A stretch of DNA of 64,000 nt from Pseudomonas sp. dw_612 (GTDB lineage Bacteria > Pseudomonadota > Gammaproteobacteria > Pseudomonadales > Pseudomonadaceae). The stretch covers positions 372,001 through 436,000 of the forward strand of contig NZ_JAAVVC010000001.1 of the NCBI RefSeq assembly GCF_018449725.1. Direction: 5' to 3'. The notes beneath the pieces were generated by a model, which had not been told where the DNA came from, ran no database searches, and worked only from the letters and a program-made list of their open reading frames with translations. This document shows positions 24,102-32,999 of this stretch, piece by piece; positions within the stretch are counted from its first letter, which is position 1, and every line of letters starts with the position of its first letter. The position numbers were made by a program, and so were the translations under genes.

Positions 24102-25282
24102 TAAAGATTCCTGCTCAACACCAACAGGGCGATATCATCCGGCATCTCCCCCAGCGTGGCCAATCCAAAAACCTGCCGCAGCCCATCCAGGGTGCCGCCC
24201 GCAGCCTTGACCCGTTGGGGCAACGCCGCTTCTTTCTCTTTGAGTGTGGGTTCTGGCAAAAGGTCCAGAATGCCATCAGACATCAGCGTCAGGCTGAACG
24301 TCGGAGGCAATTCCATCACGTGGTCTTCATAGGTGGCTTCATTGAAGAGGCCCACCGGCAAACCACGCCCTTCCAGATAACGAACACTGTCTGGCGTGTA
24401 CAACACAGGCAACGGCAGATGACCGCCGATGCTATAGGTCAACAAACCTGTCTCCTCGTCGATGACACCACCGACCATTGTGACGTGTTTACCCAGCTTA
24501 CAACTGATCAGGCCTCGGTTGATATGACCAAGTACCTCTGAAGGCTTGAATTCTGGCAACGTGCCATTGCGCTTGGATTCGAACAGCAAGCGCGTGGTCA
24601 TGAATTTCAGCAGCACGGTGACGAAGGCTGAAGAGGCGCCATGACCGGAAACGTCCGCCAGGTAGAAGGCTACCCGACGCTCGTCGACCCGAAAGTAGTC
24701 GACGAAATCACCCGACAGGTACAGCGACGGGATGATCTGGTGAGCGAACTGGAACTCGTCGATGGTCCAGGGACTGACCGGCAGCATGTTCATCTGCACC
24801 TGGCGACCGGCGTTCTGGTCTTCCTGGAGCAGGTTCAGGCTGGCTTCGAGTTCGCGGTTGGCCTTTTCCAGCTTGTCGCGGTAGCGCTGGTTTTCCAGCA
24901 GCAGCCGCGCACGATCCAGGGCCCGGCGCACGGAGTGCTCGAGCACGGCCAGATCTTCGAGAGGCTTGATCAGGTAGTCCGCCGCGCCCAGGCGCAGCGC
25001 CTCGACCGCATCGTTCATCACGCCGGCACCCGACACCACGATGACCGGGGTTTGCGGCGACAGCTCGGTGACCTGGCGAATGAGTTCGAGTCCGCCCATC
25101 TGCGGCATGCGCAGATCGCAGATGACCAAGTCGGGCTTGTCTTGCTCGAATACCTGAAGACCCTGCTGGCCATTGCTGGCTTGCAGGACACTGAAACCAC
25201 TGTCTTCCAAATAGGCGGCGAGGCTCGCGCGCACTACTTCGTCATCATCGATTATCAGCAGCGTGGCACTGGTTTTTGGCAT
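24101..25282 (-). CDS. rssB: Response regulator with PP2C/SpoIIE phosphatase output (RssB-like)
   Basis: About 393 residues from ATG 25282 (MPKTSATLLIIDDDEVVR); an upstream GTG at 25342 adds 20 residues without similarity. The N-terminal receiver has acidic pair DDD, phospho-acceptor Asp in LVICDLRMPQMGG, and Lys in ADYLIKPLEDL. A coiled-coil linker (about 130-165) leads to the PP2C domain with LADVSGHGASSAF, LMSDGILDLL and DDIALLVLSR metal-binding acids. There is no C-terminal HATPase kinase domain as in HsbR. It should dephosphorylate RssC when its receiver is phosphorylated. Confidence 0.87.
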   Translation of the reverse strand: MPKTSATLLIIDDDEVVRASLAAYLEDSGFSVLQASNGQQGLQVFEQDKPDLVICDLRMPQMGGLELIRQVTELSPQTPVIVVSGAGVMNDAVEALRLGAADYLIKPLEDLAVLEHSVRRALDRARLLLENQRYRDKLEKANRELEASLNLLQEDQNAGRQVQMNMLPVSPWTIDEFQFAHQIIPSLYLSGDFVDYFRVDERRVAFYLADVSGHGASSAFVTVLLKFMTTRLLFESKRNGTLPEFKPSEVLGHINRGLISCKLGKHVTMVGGVIDEETGLLTYSIGGHLPLPVLYTPDSVRYLEGRGLPVGLFNEATYEDHVMELPPTFSLTLMSDGILDLLPEPTLKEKEAALPQRVKAAGGTLDGLRQVFGLATLGEMPDDIALLVLSRNL

Positions 25283-25558
25283 GTGGGCAAACGGCGCCAG
25301 AATTAGGTTGGCGTAGCAGGCAGGGGTTTTATCCCGGCTCACACTACTGGATTCGCTTTCTAGCCTCTCTGTTGCACTGTTTTAGAGCGTTTGCCCTACA
25401 CACAGGTCCACCAGAGGTGCCCTTCTAAGGCGCAGACGGTACTCCCATCCGCGGGGCGTTTCAAGCTCACGCCGATGGTCGCTTGACGTCTTTACTTCTC
25501 AAATCACCGGGAGTTATAAGAACAGGCAAAACCGTAACCCAATGGAAGGATCGAGCCC

Positions 25559-25858
25559 ATGAGTCAAACCGATCGGGACTACAGCGAAAAGCGCGATTTC
25601 ATCCGCATGCGAGTCGATGCCGATGTGTCGCTGATTCACGAGGGCGATGAGGTGCCAGCCGTCTGCATCGACCTTTCCAGCAGTGGCATGCAGGTGGAGG
25701 CACCGCGTTTGTTCAAGGTCGGAGACCGGCTCAGCGTGCGGATCGATTCCGATCACGCGGCCCTCACGGGCCTTGAAGCCGACACCGAAGTGGTGTGGGT
25801 GAAGGAACAGGACGGTGGCAACCAGAAACTCGGGCTTACAATCTTGAAGATGAAATAA
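25559..25858 (+). CDS. PilZ-domain c-di-GMP receptor
   Basis: 99 residues, essentially one PilZ domain. Both binding motifs are intact: RDFIR (RxxxR, about residues 13-17) and DLSSSG (D/NxSxxG, about residues 39-44). It should therefore bind c-di-GMP; the effector target is unknown. It is separated by 216 bases from divergent rssB, and a bidirectional terminator follows. Confidence 0.88.
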   Translation: MSQTDRDYSEKRDFIRMRVDADVSLIHEGDEVPAVCIDLSSSGMQVEAPRLFKVGDRLSVRIDSDHAALTGLEADTEVVWVKEQDGGNQKLGLTILKMK

Positions 25859-25874
25859 ACGCAATCCAGAACCA

Positions 25875-25907
25875 AAGAAGGCGGCCCAATGGCCGCCTTC
25901 TTCGTTT
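25875..25907. terminator. Bidirectional terminator between pilZ gene and mlaA
   Basis: Perfect 12-base stem AAGAAGGCGGCC / GGCCGCCTTCTT with a CAAT loop; it is followed by CGTTTT on the plus strand and has an A/T-rich flank on the minus strand. Confidence 0.88.
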
Positions 25908-25919
25908 TACCGCACTGAA

Positions 25920-26609
25920 TCAGAAATCGTCTTCGACGTGGCCGTCTTTGACTTTGAATTCGCGATTCTGCAGGTAGGCATTGCGGATGAAGATGTACTT
26001 GTCGCCGTTGATCAGCTTCTCGGCGGACAGCAGGCTGGCGCGGGTGTCGACGATGTTCAGGCCGAAGATCGAGTTACGCACTGGCACGTCGTTGATGTAG
26101 CGGTACGGGCCGGTGTAGCCGTCGACGAACTTGGATGGCGCATCACGCAAAGTACTTGGGCCGAGCAATGGCAGCATCACGTACGGACCGCTGCCGACGC
26201 CCCAGTAGCCGAGGGTCTGGCCGAAATCTTCATCGCTGCGTTGCAGGCCCATCTTGGTGCCCACATCGAAGAAGCCCAGCACGCCAAAGGTGGTGTTGAA
26301 GATCAGGCGAGCAGTGTCGACGCCGGCGGCGGCCGGTTTGGCCTGCAGGATGTTGTTGGCCAGGTTGGTGACATCACCGACGTTGCGAAACATGTTGTGG
26401 ATGCCGTCTTCCACGAACTGCGGCGTCACGAACTCATAGCCCTGGGCAATGGGTTTCAGCGCGTAGGTATCGACGAAATCGTTGAACTGGTAAATCGGGC
26501 GGTTGACGCTTTCCCAAGGATCATCTTCCGAAGCCGCCTGGGCGGCAAACGGAACCAGCAATACGCTGGCACACACACATAGCTGAGCGAGTTGATTGCT
26601 CCAGCGCAT
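25920..26609 (-). CDS. mlaA: MlaA/VacJ-family outer-membrane phospholipid transport protein
   Basis: 229 residues from ATG 26609, which has AGGAG six bases upstream. EDDPWESVNRPIYQFND and GPYVMLPLLGPSTLRDAPSK are strong VacJ/MlaA signatures. With the Mla system it removes mislocalised phospholipids from the outer leaflet. The signal peptide ends LLVPFAAQA|ASEDDP, a signal peptidase I type site. No lipobox is seen after the hydrophobic core, although MlaA of E. coli is a lipoprotein. The mla ABC genes are not nearby. Confidence 0.92.
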   Translation of the reverse strand: MRWSNQLAQLCVCASVLLVPFAAQAASEDDPWESVNRPIYQFNDFVDTYALKPIAQGYEFVTPQFVEDGIHNMFRNVGDVTNLANNILQAKPAAAGVDTARLIFNTTFGVLGFFDVGTKMGLQRSDEDFGQTLGYWGVGSGPYVMLPLLGPSTLRDAPSKFVDGYTGPYRYINDVPVRNSIFGLNIVDTRASLLSAEKLINGDKYIFIRNAYLQNREFKVKDGHVEDDF

Positions 26610-26808
26610 AGAAAACTCCTTGGATTGTACAGGCGCGGGCGCGCGGCCCAAGCGTAAAGGCGGCTAGTATAAGACGGAAAGTCAGGTTTAGGCAGCACTG
26701 TACGAGTCGACCTACGGAAGTTGCAGAACGACGGTGAGCGTTTCACATCACTGTCACTCAACTGTCACCGTCCTCCCATAGCCTTGTCGCTATTTCAGGG
26801 ACGTTGAT

Positions 26809-27429
26809 ATGCCGCATGCCGACACCTTGCCCGTCGCCGCCCCCAGCCTGACCGCCGTGCTGTTCGGCCTCAGTGGTTGCCTGGTGGATTTCGGCGCCCG
26901 CACGCGCCAGCCCGGCGCGCCCTCCGCCGAACACGCCGAAGTCACCCCCGGCGCCCTCGATAGCCTGCGCAGTTTGCAGCACCTGCAGATTCCTTGCGCA
27001 TGGCTCGATGAACTCCCCCCGGCCCTCAGCCACTCCCTGGCCGCAGGCCTGCCGGCGTGGATCAAACCTTCGCAACATCCAGCAACAATCAATCCATGGC
27101 CGGCCCCGAACGCCTGCTGGCAAGCCTTGATGGCGTTGAACGTAGAACGCCTGGACGGTTGCGTGCTGGTCAGCGGTGAACCGCGATTGCTGCAAGCCGG
27201 ACTCAATGCCGGGCTGTGGACCATTGGCCTGGCGTCCTGCGGTTCACTGTGCGGGCTGGCGCCGAATGAATGGCAAGCCTTGAGTCAAAAGGAGCGCGAA
27301 CAGCTGCGCGGCAAGGCAACGGTGCAGCTGTTTGGCCTGGGGGTGCATTCGGTGATCGATCACCTCGGCGAGCTCGACACCTGCCTAGCGGACATCAGTT
27401 TGCGTCGGCTCAAGGGCGAAAAGCCCTGA
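26809..27429 (+). CDS. Phosphonatase (PhnX)-like HAD protein lacking catalytic residues
   Basis: 206 residues. It resembles phosphonoacetaldehyde hydrolase from end to end: AVLFGLSGCLVDFG corresponds to the AVIFDWAGTTVDFG nucleophile loop, and GLNAGLWTIGLASCGSLCGL corresponds to the GLNAGMWTVGVVKSGNELGL loop. However, the nucleophile Asp is Gly, the Thr two positions past it is replaced, and the metal-binding GDT..D loop reads SGEPRLL. The HAD chemistry should thus be lost and the protein is probably a pseudoenzyme with a binding or structural role. A similar phosphonatase-related gene occurs in the same region of P. aeruginosa (recalled), so this is not a recent decay. Confidence 0.75.
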   Translation: MPHADTLPVAAPSLTAVLFGLSGCLVDFGARTRQPGAPSAEHAEVTPGALDSLRSLQHLQIPCAWLDELPPALSHSLAAGLPAWIKPSQHPATINPWPAPNACWQALMALNVERLDGCVLVSGEPRLLQAGLNAGLWTIGLASCGSLCGLAPNEWQALSQKEREQLRGKATVQLFGLGVHSVIDHLGELDTCLADISLRRLKGEKP

Positions 27430-27538
27430 TCGAGATCATGCAGGTTACCCGTGAGTGGATTAATCTAAAGGTCAGCCATAGACCTTTGGCGTGCTGCTGC
27501 GGTCTATGCCAGTGCCTATCGATAAAAGGAAGAACGCC

Positions 27539-27802
27539 ATGCCTGCCCGCGAACTGCAAGAACAGCTCAATACCCTGCGCGAGCAATTGGAACAGAATCC
27601 GCCGCTGTCCGACTCCGAGCGCGCCGACCTGCACGCGTTGATGCAACAGATCGAACTTGAACTTGAACTCGAAACCAAGACCCAGGATTCCAGCCTCGCC
27701 GATGGCGTGAACCTGGCCGTCGAGCGCTTCGAACTCGAACACCCCGCCATTGCAGGCACCTTGCGCAACATCGTGCAAACGCTGGGCAATATCGGGATCT
27801 GA
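27539..27802 (+). CDS. DUF4404 family small protein
   Basis: 87 residues from ATG 27539 (MPARELQEQLNTLREQLEQ), with AAGGAAG upstream. Acidic, helical, with heptad-like Leu spacing over residues 5-45 suggesting a coiled coil; the C-terminal HPAIAGTLRNIVQTLGNIGI is the most conserved part of the family. No membrane segment or known function. Confidence 0.8.
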   Translation: MPARELQEQLNTLREQLEQNPPLSDSERADLHALMQQIELELELETKTQDSSLADGVNLAVERFELEHPAIAGTLRNIVQTLGNIGI

Positions 27803-27815
27803 ACCCGCCAGATAC

Positions 27816-27848
27816 AAAAAAGCCCTGCTAGCGATAGCGGGGCTTTTT
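27816..27848 (+). terminator. Terminator of the DUF4404 gene
   Basis: Stem AAAAAGCCCtGCTA / TAGCgGGGCTTTTT with T run, 14 bases after the stop. Confidence 0.9.
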
Positions 27849-27865
27849 CATTTCACAGCGTTGAA

Positions 27866-27948
27866 ATCAAAAGATCGCAGCCTGCGGCAGCTCCTACCCT
27901 GGAATGCATTTCCCAGTAGGAGCTGCCGCAGGCTGCGATCTTTTGATC
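27866..27948. repeat. Inverted repeat of the GATCGCAGCCTGCGGCAGC family
   Basis: Arms of about 31 bases (27867-27897 and 27916-27947), perfectly complementary around an 18-base spacer. This is a third palindrome family in the window. It reaches to the queF stop codon and could also act as its transcription end. Confidence 0.9.
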
Positions 27949-28779
27949 TTATTGGCGGACCAGACGATGGTTCGGCAGTTGCACCGCCTCAGTGCTGCGA
28001 TACGGGTTGATATCCAACCCACCCCGCCGCACATACCGCGCATACACCGTCAATTTCTCCGGCTTAAGCAACCGTTGCAGGTCGAGGAAGATCCGTTCCA
28101 CGCACTGCTCATGGAAATCCGAGTGCTGGCGAAAGCTGACGATGTATTCCAGCAAACTCGCGTGATCCAGCGCTGCGCCACGGTATTCCACCGCCACGCT
28201 GCCCCAGTCCGGCTGACTGGTGACCGGGCAGTTGGATTTGAGCAAATGGCTGTGCACGCTCTCTTCGACAATGCGTGAATCATCGCAACGCAACAGTTCC
28301 GGGCGTGGGTGCTCGTAGTTGCTGACGCTGATGTCCAGCCCATCGATGCACACGCCGGGCAAGGCCACGACGCCTTCCGCCTCGACATCCTTCAAGCTGC
28401 GAATCCGCACGCCAACCGGCTTACCGGCCGCCGCCGACAGGTCTTTCACCAGCGTGGCTTCAAGGCTCGCGGTGTCGGCGAACGGTGTCTGGTTCAGGGA
28501 GTTGAGGTACAGCTTGAACGACTTGGATTCGATGATGTTCGGCGAATCCGCCGGGATGCTGAATTCACCGATCGCCACCACGGGCTTGCCCGATGGCAGC
28601 AGCCACGACAGCTCGAAGCAATTCCAGAAATCAACACCTTTATACGGCAGGGTGTCTGCCGTCAGGCCCAGCTCGGCCCATTTCGCGGTGCGTGGGATCG
28701 GGAATAACAAGGACGGCGTGTAGGTGGCGATGTATTCGCTGGATTTGCCCAGCGGCGAATGTTCGGCTGCGGGATGCAT
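27949..28779 (-). CDS. queF: NADPH-dependent 7-cyano-7-deazaguanine (preQ0) reductase
   Basis: 276 residues, long bimodular form as in E. coli. The N-terminal half has [11 protein letters not shown] and the family signature [17 protein letters not shown]. The C-terminal half carries the catalytic Cys in [11 protein letters not shown] and the substrate Glu in [11 protein letters not shown]. It reduces preQ0 nitrile to preQ1 for queuosine modification of tRNA. Single gene convergent with the DUF4404 gene. No preQ1 riboswitch was recognised in the short upstream gap. Confidence 0.96.
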   Translation of the reverse strand: MHPAAEHSPLGKSSEYIATYTPSLLFPIPRTAKWAELGLTADTLPYKGVDFWNCFELSWLLPSGKPVVAIGEFSIPADSPNIIESKSFKLYLNSLNQTPFADTASLEATLVKDLSAAAGKPVGVRIRSLKDVEAEGVVALPGVCIDGLDISVSNYEHPRPELLRCDDSRIVEESVHSHLLKSNCPVTSQPDWGSVAVEYRGAALDHASLLEYIVSFRQHSDFHEQCVERIFLDLQRLLKPEKLTVYARYVRRGGLDINPYRSTEAVQLPNHRLVRQ

Positions 28780-28840
28780 GGCGGAAACCTGACTGAAGAA
28801 TCAGCGGATTCTATCAGCCTTTGCGCCCGCCTTTGAGTGC

Positions 28841-29362
28841 TTACTGACTGACAGTCAGTTTGCCGACCATGCCCGCCTGATAGTGCCCCGGGATATTGCA
28901 GGCAAATTCCAGGCTGGTGGCCTTGGTGAAGGTCCAGGTCAGCTCGGCGGTTTTGCCCGGTGGCACGAGCACGCTGTTGGGGTCGTCGTGTTTCATTCCG
29001 TGATCCATGCCCGCCATCGACCCGTGGTCCATTTCCTTCATGGCTGTAGGCGTGAGCATGCCACTTTGCTGCATCTTGAGCATTTCCTGCTGGTGCGCGG
29101 CATGCATCGCCACGTCGCCGAGGTTGAATTCGTGCAGCAACTGGCCTTTATTCACCAACACAAAACGAATCGTCTCACCGGCCTTGATGTCGATGCTCTT
29201 TGGATCGAAGGACATATCGCCCATCACCACTTCCACGCTGCGGCTGGCCTTGGCCGCCGGGGCCGGTTGGCCAAAGTCGTAGGTCTGCGCCGGCGAGGCC
29301 CACACCGTCGAACTCAACGCCAGCAAACACGCAGCCAGCACCAGACGATTGCGCAAAAACAT
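28841..29362 (-). CDS. Periplasmic cupredoxin (copper-binding protein)
   Basis: 173 residues with a signal peptide (ending STVWA|SPAQ). Cupredoxin fold: VEVVMGDMSFDPKSIDIKAGETIRF, then the type-1 copper ligands His in LLHEF and Cys, His, Met in CNIPGHYQAGM. The middle holds a Met/His-rich segment (MKEMDHGSMAGMDHGMKH) suited to extra Cu(I)/Cu(II) binding. Divergent from copRS with an operator-like dyad between, so copper induction is likely. Confidence 0.88.
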   Translation of the reverse strand: MFLRNRLVLAACLLALSSTVWASPAQTYDFGQPAPAAKASRSVEVVMGDMSFDPKSIDIKAGETIRFVLVNKGQLLHEFNLGDVAMHAAHQQEMLKMQQSGMLTPTAMKEMDHGSMAGMDHGMKHDDPNSVLVPPGKTAELTWTFTKATSLEFACNIPGHYQAGMVGKLTVSQ

Positions 29363-29425
29363 AGTCGTACTCCAACAAGATAAGGTTCAGCCTGTGGAAA
29401 ACTCTAAACTGACACGCCTGCCCGT

Positions 29426-29458
29426 AACCTGACAGCCAGATTACAACTTTGTCAGGTT
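29426..29458. promoter_or_regulatory. Candidate CopR operator in the cupredoxin/copR gap
   Basis: Perfect 9-base dyad AACCTGACA (29426-29434) and TGTCAGGTT (29450-29458). Its right half overlaps TTACA-N4-TGTCA (29441-29454), like the boxes of CopR/CusR-type copper regulators. It is the only marked dyad between the divergent cupredoxin gene and copR. Confidence 0.6.
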
Positions 29459-29534
29459 GGCCGGCATTGCGGCCACCCACGGTATAAAGCGCTCGTTCCA
29501 CTTAAACAGAGCTATTTATTCAAAAGAGCTATTC

Positions 29535-30215
29535 ATGAAACTGCTGATCGTCGAAGACCAAGCGAAAACCGGCCACTACTTGCGCCAGGGCCTGACCGAG
29601 GCCGGTTTCAATACCGAACTGGTGGCCGACGGCAGCACTGGCCAGCAATTGGCGCTGACCGGCGATTACGCGCTGCTGATCCTAGACGTGATGCTGCCCG
29701 GCCGCGATGGCTGGCAGATTCTCCAAGCCGTCCGTGGTGCCGGTCTCGACACGCCAGTCCTGTTTCTGACCGCCCGAGATGCGGTGGAGGACCGGGTTCA
29801 CGGCCTCGAACTGGGCGCCGACGATTATCTGGTCAAACCTTTTGCCTTTTCCGAATTACTGGCCCGGGTCCGCAGCCTGTTGCGGCGTGGCAGCGGCTCG
29901 CCTCAGGAAACCACCTTGCAACTCGCCGATTTGCGCCTGGACCTGATCCGCCGCCGGGTCGAACGCAGCGGTCAACGCATCGACCTCACCGCCAAGGAAT
30001 TCGCCCTGCTGGAAATGCTCCTGCGCCGCCAAGGTGAAGTGCTGCCCAAATCGCTGATCGCTTCCCAGGTGTGGGACATGAATTTCGACAGCGACACCAA
30101 TGTCATCGAAGTGGCGATCCGCCGTCTGCGCCTGAAGATCGACGACGATTTCCCCAACAAGCTGATCCACACCGTGCGCGGCATGGGTTACGTCCTCGAA
30201 GAGCGCGACGCCTGA
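29535..30215 (+). CDS. copR: Copper/heavy-metal response regulator CopR
   Basis: 226 residues from ATG 29535 ([20 protein letters not shown]). OmpR family: receiver with Asp acceptor in [14 protein letters not shown] and Lys in [17 protein letters not shown]; winged helix from about 130 with [14 protein letters not shown] recognition helix and [11 protein letters not shown]. Pairs with CopS, whose ATG overlaps the stop by one base. Expected to activate copper resistance genes including the divergent cupredoxin gene. Confidence 0.93.
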   Translation: MKLLIVEDQAKTGHYLRQGLTEAGFNTELVADGSTGQQLALTGDYALLILDVMLPGRDGWQILQAVRGAGLDTPVLFLTARDAVEDRVHGLELGADDYLVKPFAFSELLARVRSLLRRGSGSPQETTLQLADLRLDLIRRRVERSGQRIDLTAKEFALLEMLLRRQGEVLPKSLIASQVWDMNFDSDTNVIEVAIRRLRLKIDDDFPNKLIHTVRGMGYVLEERDA

Positions 30216-31564
30216 TGCGCCGACTGTCCTTGAGCAATCGCCTGGCCCTGCTATTTGCGGCTTGCACCGCTGTGGTGTCGTTGTTTGCCGGGGTGTTGTT
30301 CAGCCGCGCCAGCGAAGCGCATTTCGTTGAGCTCGATCAGCAATTGCTCGACGGCAAGCTGATCGGCTTGCGTCGGGCGCTGCATGACCTTCAATCCAGT
30401 GAAAGCGAAGTGAAACTGCAAGATGAGCTGAGCCGACAGGCTGATTTGTCGCTGCGCATTACTGGCAGCGATGGCCAGCGCTGGTATGACAGCTCCATTC
30501 GATTGCCCAAGGAACTCCCGCAAACTCCGGGTTTATCGACCCTGAGCAGCAACGGCACCGACTATCGCGTCCTTCACGCCCCGCTGTTCCCCGACAAACC
30601 CGACTCGCCGCAACTGACACTATTGCTGGACATCACCCATCACCAACACTTCCTGCAACGCATGCAACACTTGATCTGGCTGACGGTTGGCCTCTCGGCC
30701 CTGGCCACCGCCCTGCTCGGCGCCTGGGCGGCGCGTAGCGGTCTGCGCCCGTTGCGGCGCATGAGCGCGGTGGCCAGTGGCGTGTCGGCACACTCGCTCA
30801 ACGCCCGGTTGCCGGAAGAGAACATGCCGCCGGAACTTGCGGAAATGGCCCACAACTTCAATGCCATGCTCGGACGGCTCGACGACTCTTTTCAACGGCT
30901 CTCGGCCTTCTCCGCCGACATCGCCCATGAACTGCGCACACCGCTGTCGAACCTGCTGACCCACACCCAGGTCACCCTCACCCGCCCGCGCCCGATCGAG
31001 GATTACCGCGAGGCGCTGCACAGCAACCTCGAAGAGCTGCAGTGGATGGCGCAACTGGTCAATGACATGTTGTATCTGGCCAAGGCGGATCATGGCTTGC
31101 TGATGCCCAAGCGCGAACCGCTGGAACTGGCGGAGGAAGTGGATGTGTTGCTGGAGTTCTTCGCGCCGCTGGCCGAGGACGCGCAGGTGAAACTGAGTCG
31201 TGATGGCAGCGCGCAGATGGAGGGCGATCGCAGCATGTTGCGCCGGGCGCTGTCCAATCTGCTGGATAACGCGTTGCGGTTTACGCCGGCCAATGGGGAG
31301 GTTCGGGTGCGGATTGTTGATCAGCCCAAAGGCTTGAGTATGACGGCTGAGAACAGTGGCGGCGGGATTGATGAGGCGTTGCTGCCGCGGTTGTTCGACC
31401 GGTTCTATCGGGCCGATCCGGCGCGTCAGGAAGGCAGTAGCGAGCATGCGGGGTTGGGGTTGGCGATTACCCAGTCGATCATTCGTGCCCATGGGGGTGT
31501 GATTCGTTGCGAATCGGAGAATGGGTGGACGCGGTTTGTGATTGAGTTGCCAAAAGAAAATTGA
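30215..31564 (+). CDS. copS: Copper-sensing histidine kinase CopS
   Basis: 449 residues from ATG 30215. Two membrane helices (LALLFAACTAVVSLFAGVLF and IWLTVGLSALATALLGAWAA) bracket a periplasmic sensor of about 130 residues. A HAMP segment follows, then HisKA with the phospho-acceptor His in IAHELRTPLSNLL, then HATPase_c with N box (LSNLLDNALRF) and G boxes (GGIDEALL, GLGLAI). CusS/CopS-type heavy-metal kinase. Cotranscribed with copR. Confidence 0.92.
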   Translation: MRRLSLSNRLALLFAACTAVVSLFAGVLFSRASEAHFVELDQQLLDGKLIGLRRALHDLQSSESEVKLQDELSRQADLSLRITGSDGQRWYDSSIRLPKELPQTPGLSTLSSNGTDYRVLHAPLFPDKPDSPQLTLLLDITHHQHFLQRMQHLIWLTVGLSALATALLGAWAARSGLRPLRRMSAVASGVSAHSLNARLPEENMPPELAEMAHNFNAMLGRLDDSFQRLSAFSADIAHELRTPLSNLLTHTQVTLTRPRPIEDYREALHSNLEELQWMAQLVNDMLYLAKADHGLLMPKREPLELAEEVDVLLEFFAPLAEDAQVKLSRDGSAQMEGDRSMLRRALSNLLDNALRFTPANGEVRVRIVDQPKGLSMTAENSGGGIDEALLPRLFDRFYRADPARQEGSSEHAGLGLAITQSIIRAHGGVIRCESENGWTRFVIELPKEN

Positions 31565-31581
31565 GGCTGCCAAGTCTGGCC

Positions 31582-31683
31582 CCTTCGCGAGCAAGCCCGC
31601 TCCCACATGGGATCTGAGTTGATCACAAATCTGTGGCTCAACTCGATCAACTGTGGGAGCGGGCTTGCTCGCGAAAGCGGTGT
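31582..31683. repeat. Pair of outward-arranged REP units
   Basis: A REP unit in complement orientation (31582-31609) and one in direct orientation (31651-31683), core GCGGGCTTGCTCGCGAA, filling the gap between convergent copS and lolE. They mark the point where two separate blocks of the P. aeruginosa gene order meet. Confidence 0.9.
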
Positions 31684-31689
31684 AACGAC

Positions 31690-32934
31690 TTACGAATACC
31701 GCAACGCATGCGCCGGCTCGATCTTCGCCGCGCGCCACGCCGGATAAACCGTCGCCAGGAAGCTCAAGATGAACCCGGCGGAGCAGATCAACAACACATC
31801 CCCGCCCTGCAATTGCGACGGCAAGTTGCTGACGAAGTACACGTCCGAACTGAAGATGTGCTGCCCGCTGACGCGCTCCAGCCAACCCACCAGTTCACTG
31901 ACGTTCAACGCCGCGATCACACCGAGTATGCCGCCGATCAAGGTCCCGACAATACCGATCACCGTGCCCTGCACCATGAAGATCGCCATGATCTGTCGCG
32001 GCGAGGCGCCGATGGTGCGCAGGATCGCGATGTCCGCGCCCTTGTCGTTCACCACCATGATCAATGTCGCGATGATGTTGAACGCCGCCACCGCGACGAT
32101 CATCAGCAACAGCAGGCCGATCATGGTTTTTTCCATTTTCATGGCGCTGAACAGGCTGCCCTGGGTGTGGGTCCAGTCATCAGCCTTGTAAGCGGTGCCG
32201 AGGCCGTTGGCGATGTCGTTCGACACCTTCGGCGCCGCGTACAAATCCTTCACCGCCAGGCGCACGCTCTGCACCTGGTTCGGCTGCCAATGCTGCATCT
32301 GCGCGGCGTCGGCCATGTGAATCAACGCCATCGAACCGTCCAGTTCGGCGCCAACCTTGAACACACCAACCACGTTCAACCGCTGCATGCGCGGGGTGAT
32401 GCCACCCGGTGCGCTGCTGACTTCCGGCACGATCAGGGTGATCTTGTCGCCAACGTTCAAACGGAAGCGCCGCGCAGTGATTTCACCGACCACCACGCCG
32501 AACTCGCCGGGTTTCAAGTCTTCGAGACGACCTTGCACGATGTGCTGCGCGACGATGGAGACCTTGCCTTCCTGCGCCGGGTCGATACCGCTGACCTGGA
32601 TCGGCTGCATCGAGCCTTTATACGAGAGCATGCCTTCCATTTCGGTGAACGGCACGGCGGCGGTCACTTCCGGATTTTTCATCGCGGCGGCGGCCACGGG
32701 CTGCCAATCGTCGATCGGGTTCACGCCGACGATGGTCGCGTGGGGCACCATGCCGAGGATGCGCGAGCTCATTTCGCGCTGGAAACCGTTCATCACCGAG
32801 AGCACCACGATCATCGCCAGCACGCCCAGGGCGAGGCCGATCATCGAGGTCATCGAGATGAAGGAAACAAAGCGATTGCGGCGCTTGGCGCGGGTATAGC
32901 GCGTGCCGATAAAGATCGATAACGGTCTGAACAT
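31690..32934 (-). CDS. lolE: Lipoprotein-releasing ABC transporter permease (LolC/E family), second copy
   Basis: 414 residues from ATG 32934 ([20 protein letters not shown]). Four membrane helices in LolC/E layout: one after residue 20 ([21 protein letters not shown]), a large periplasmic domain, then three helices, including [20 protein letters not shown]. The C-terminus YPAWRAAKIEPAHALRYS matches LolC rather than E. coli LolE. Placed third in lolC-lolD-lolE, so named lolE by position. With LolD it extracts outer-membrane lipoproteins and hands them to LolA. Confidence 0.85.
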   Translation of the reverse strand: MFRPLSIFIGTRYTRAKRRNRFVSFISMTSMIGLALGVLAMIVVLSVMNGFQREMSSRILGMVPHATIVGVNPIDDWQPVAAAAMKNPEVTAAVPFTEMEGMLSYKGSMQPIQVSGIDPAQEGKVSIVAQHIVQGRLEDLKPGEFGVVVGEITARRFRLNVGDKITLIVPEVSSAPGGITPRMQRLNVVGVFKVGAELDGSMALIHMADAAQMQHWQPNQVQSVRLAVKDLYAAPKVSNDIANGLGTAYKADDWTHTQGSLFSAMKMEKTMIGLLLLMIVAVAAFNIIATLIMVVNDKGADIAILRTIGASPRQIMAIFMVQGTVIGIVGTLIGGILGVIAALNVSELVGWLERVSGQHIFSSDVYFVSNLPSQLQGGDVLLICSAGFILSFLATVYPAWRAAKIEPAHALRYS

Positions 32935-32999
32935 TCGCAGGGGCACCGTATAAAAATAAAAGACCCGACGCACTGTTCAGTACGCCGGGTTTCGGTCAA

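Noticed and set aside
28780..28840. preQ1 riboswitch near queF
   Set aside because: The gap before queF is too short and on inspection shows no pseudoknot-like A-rich tail pattern.
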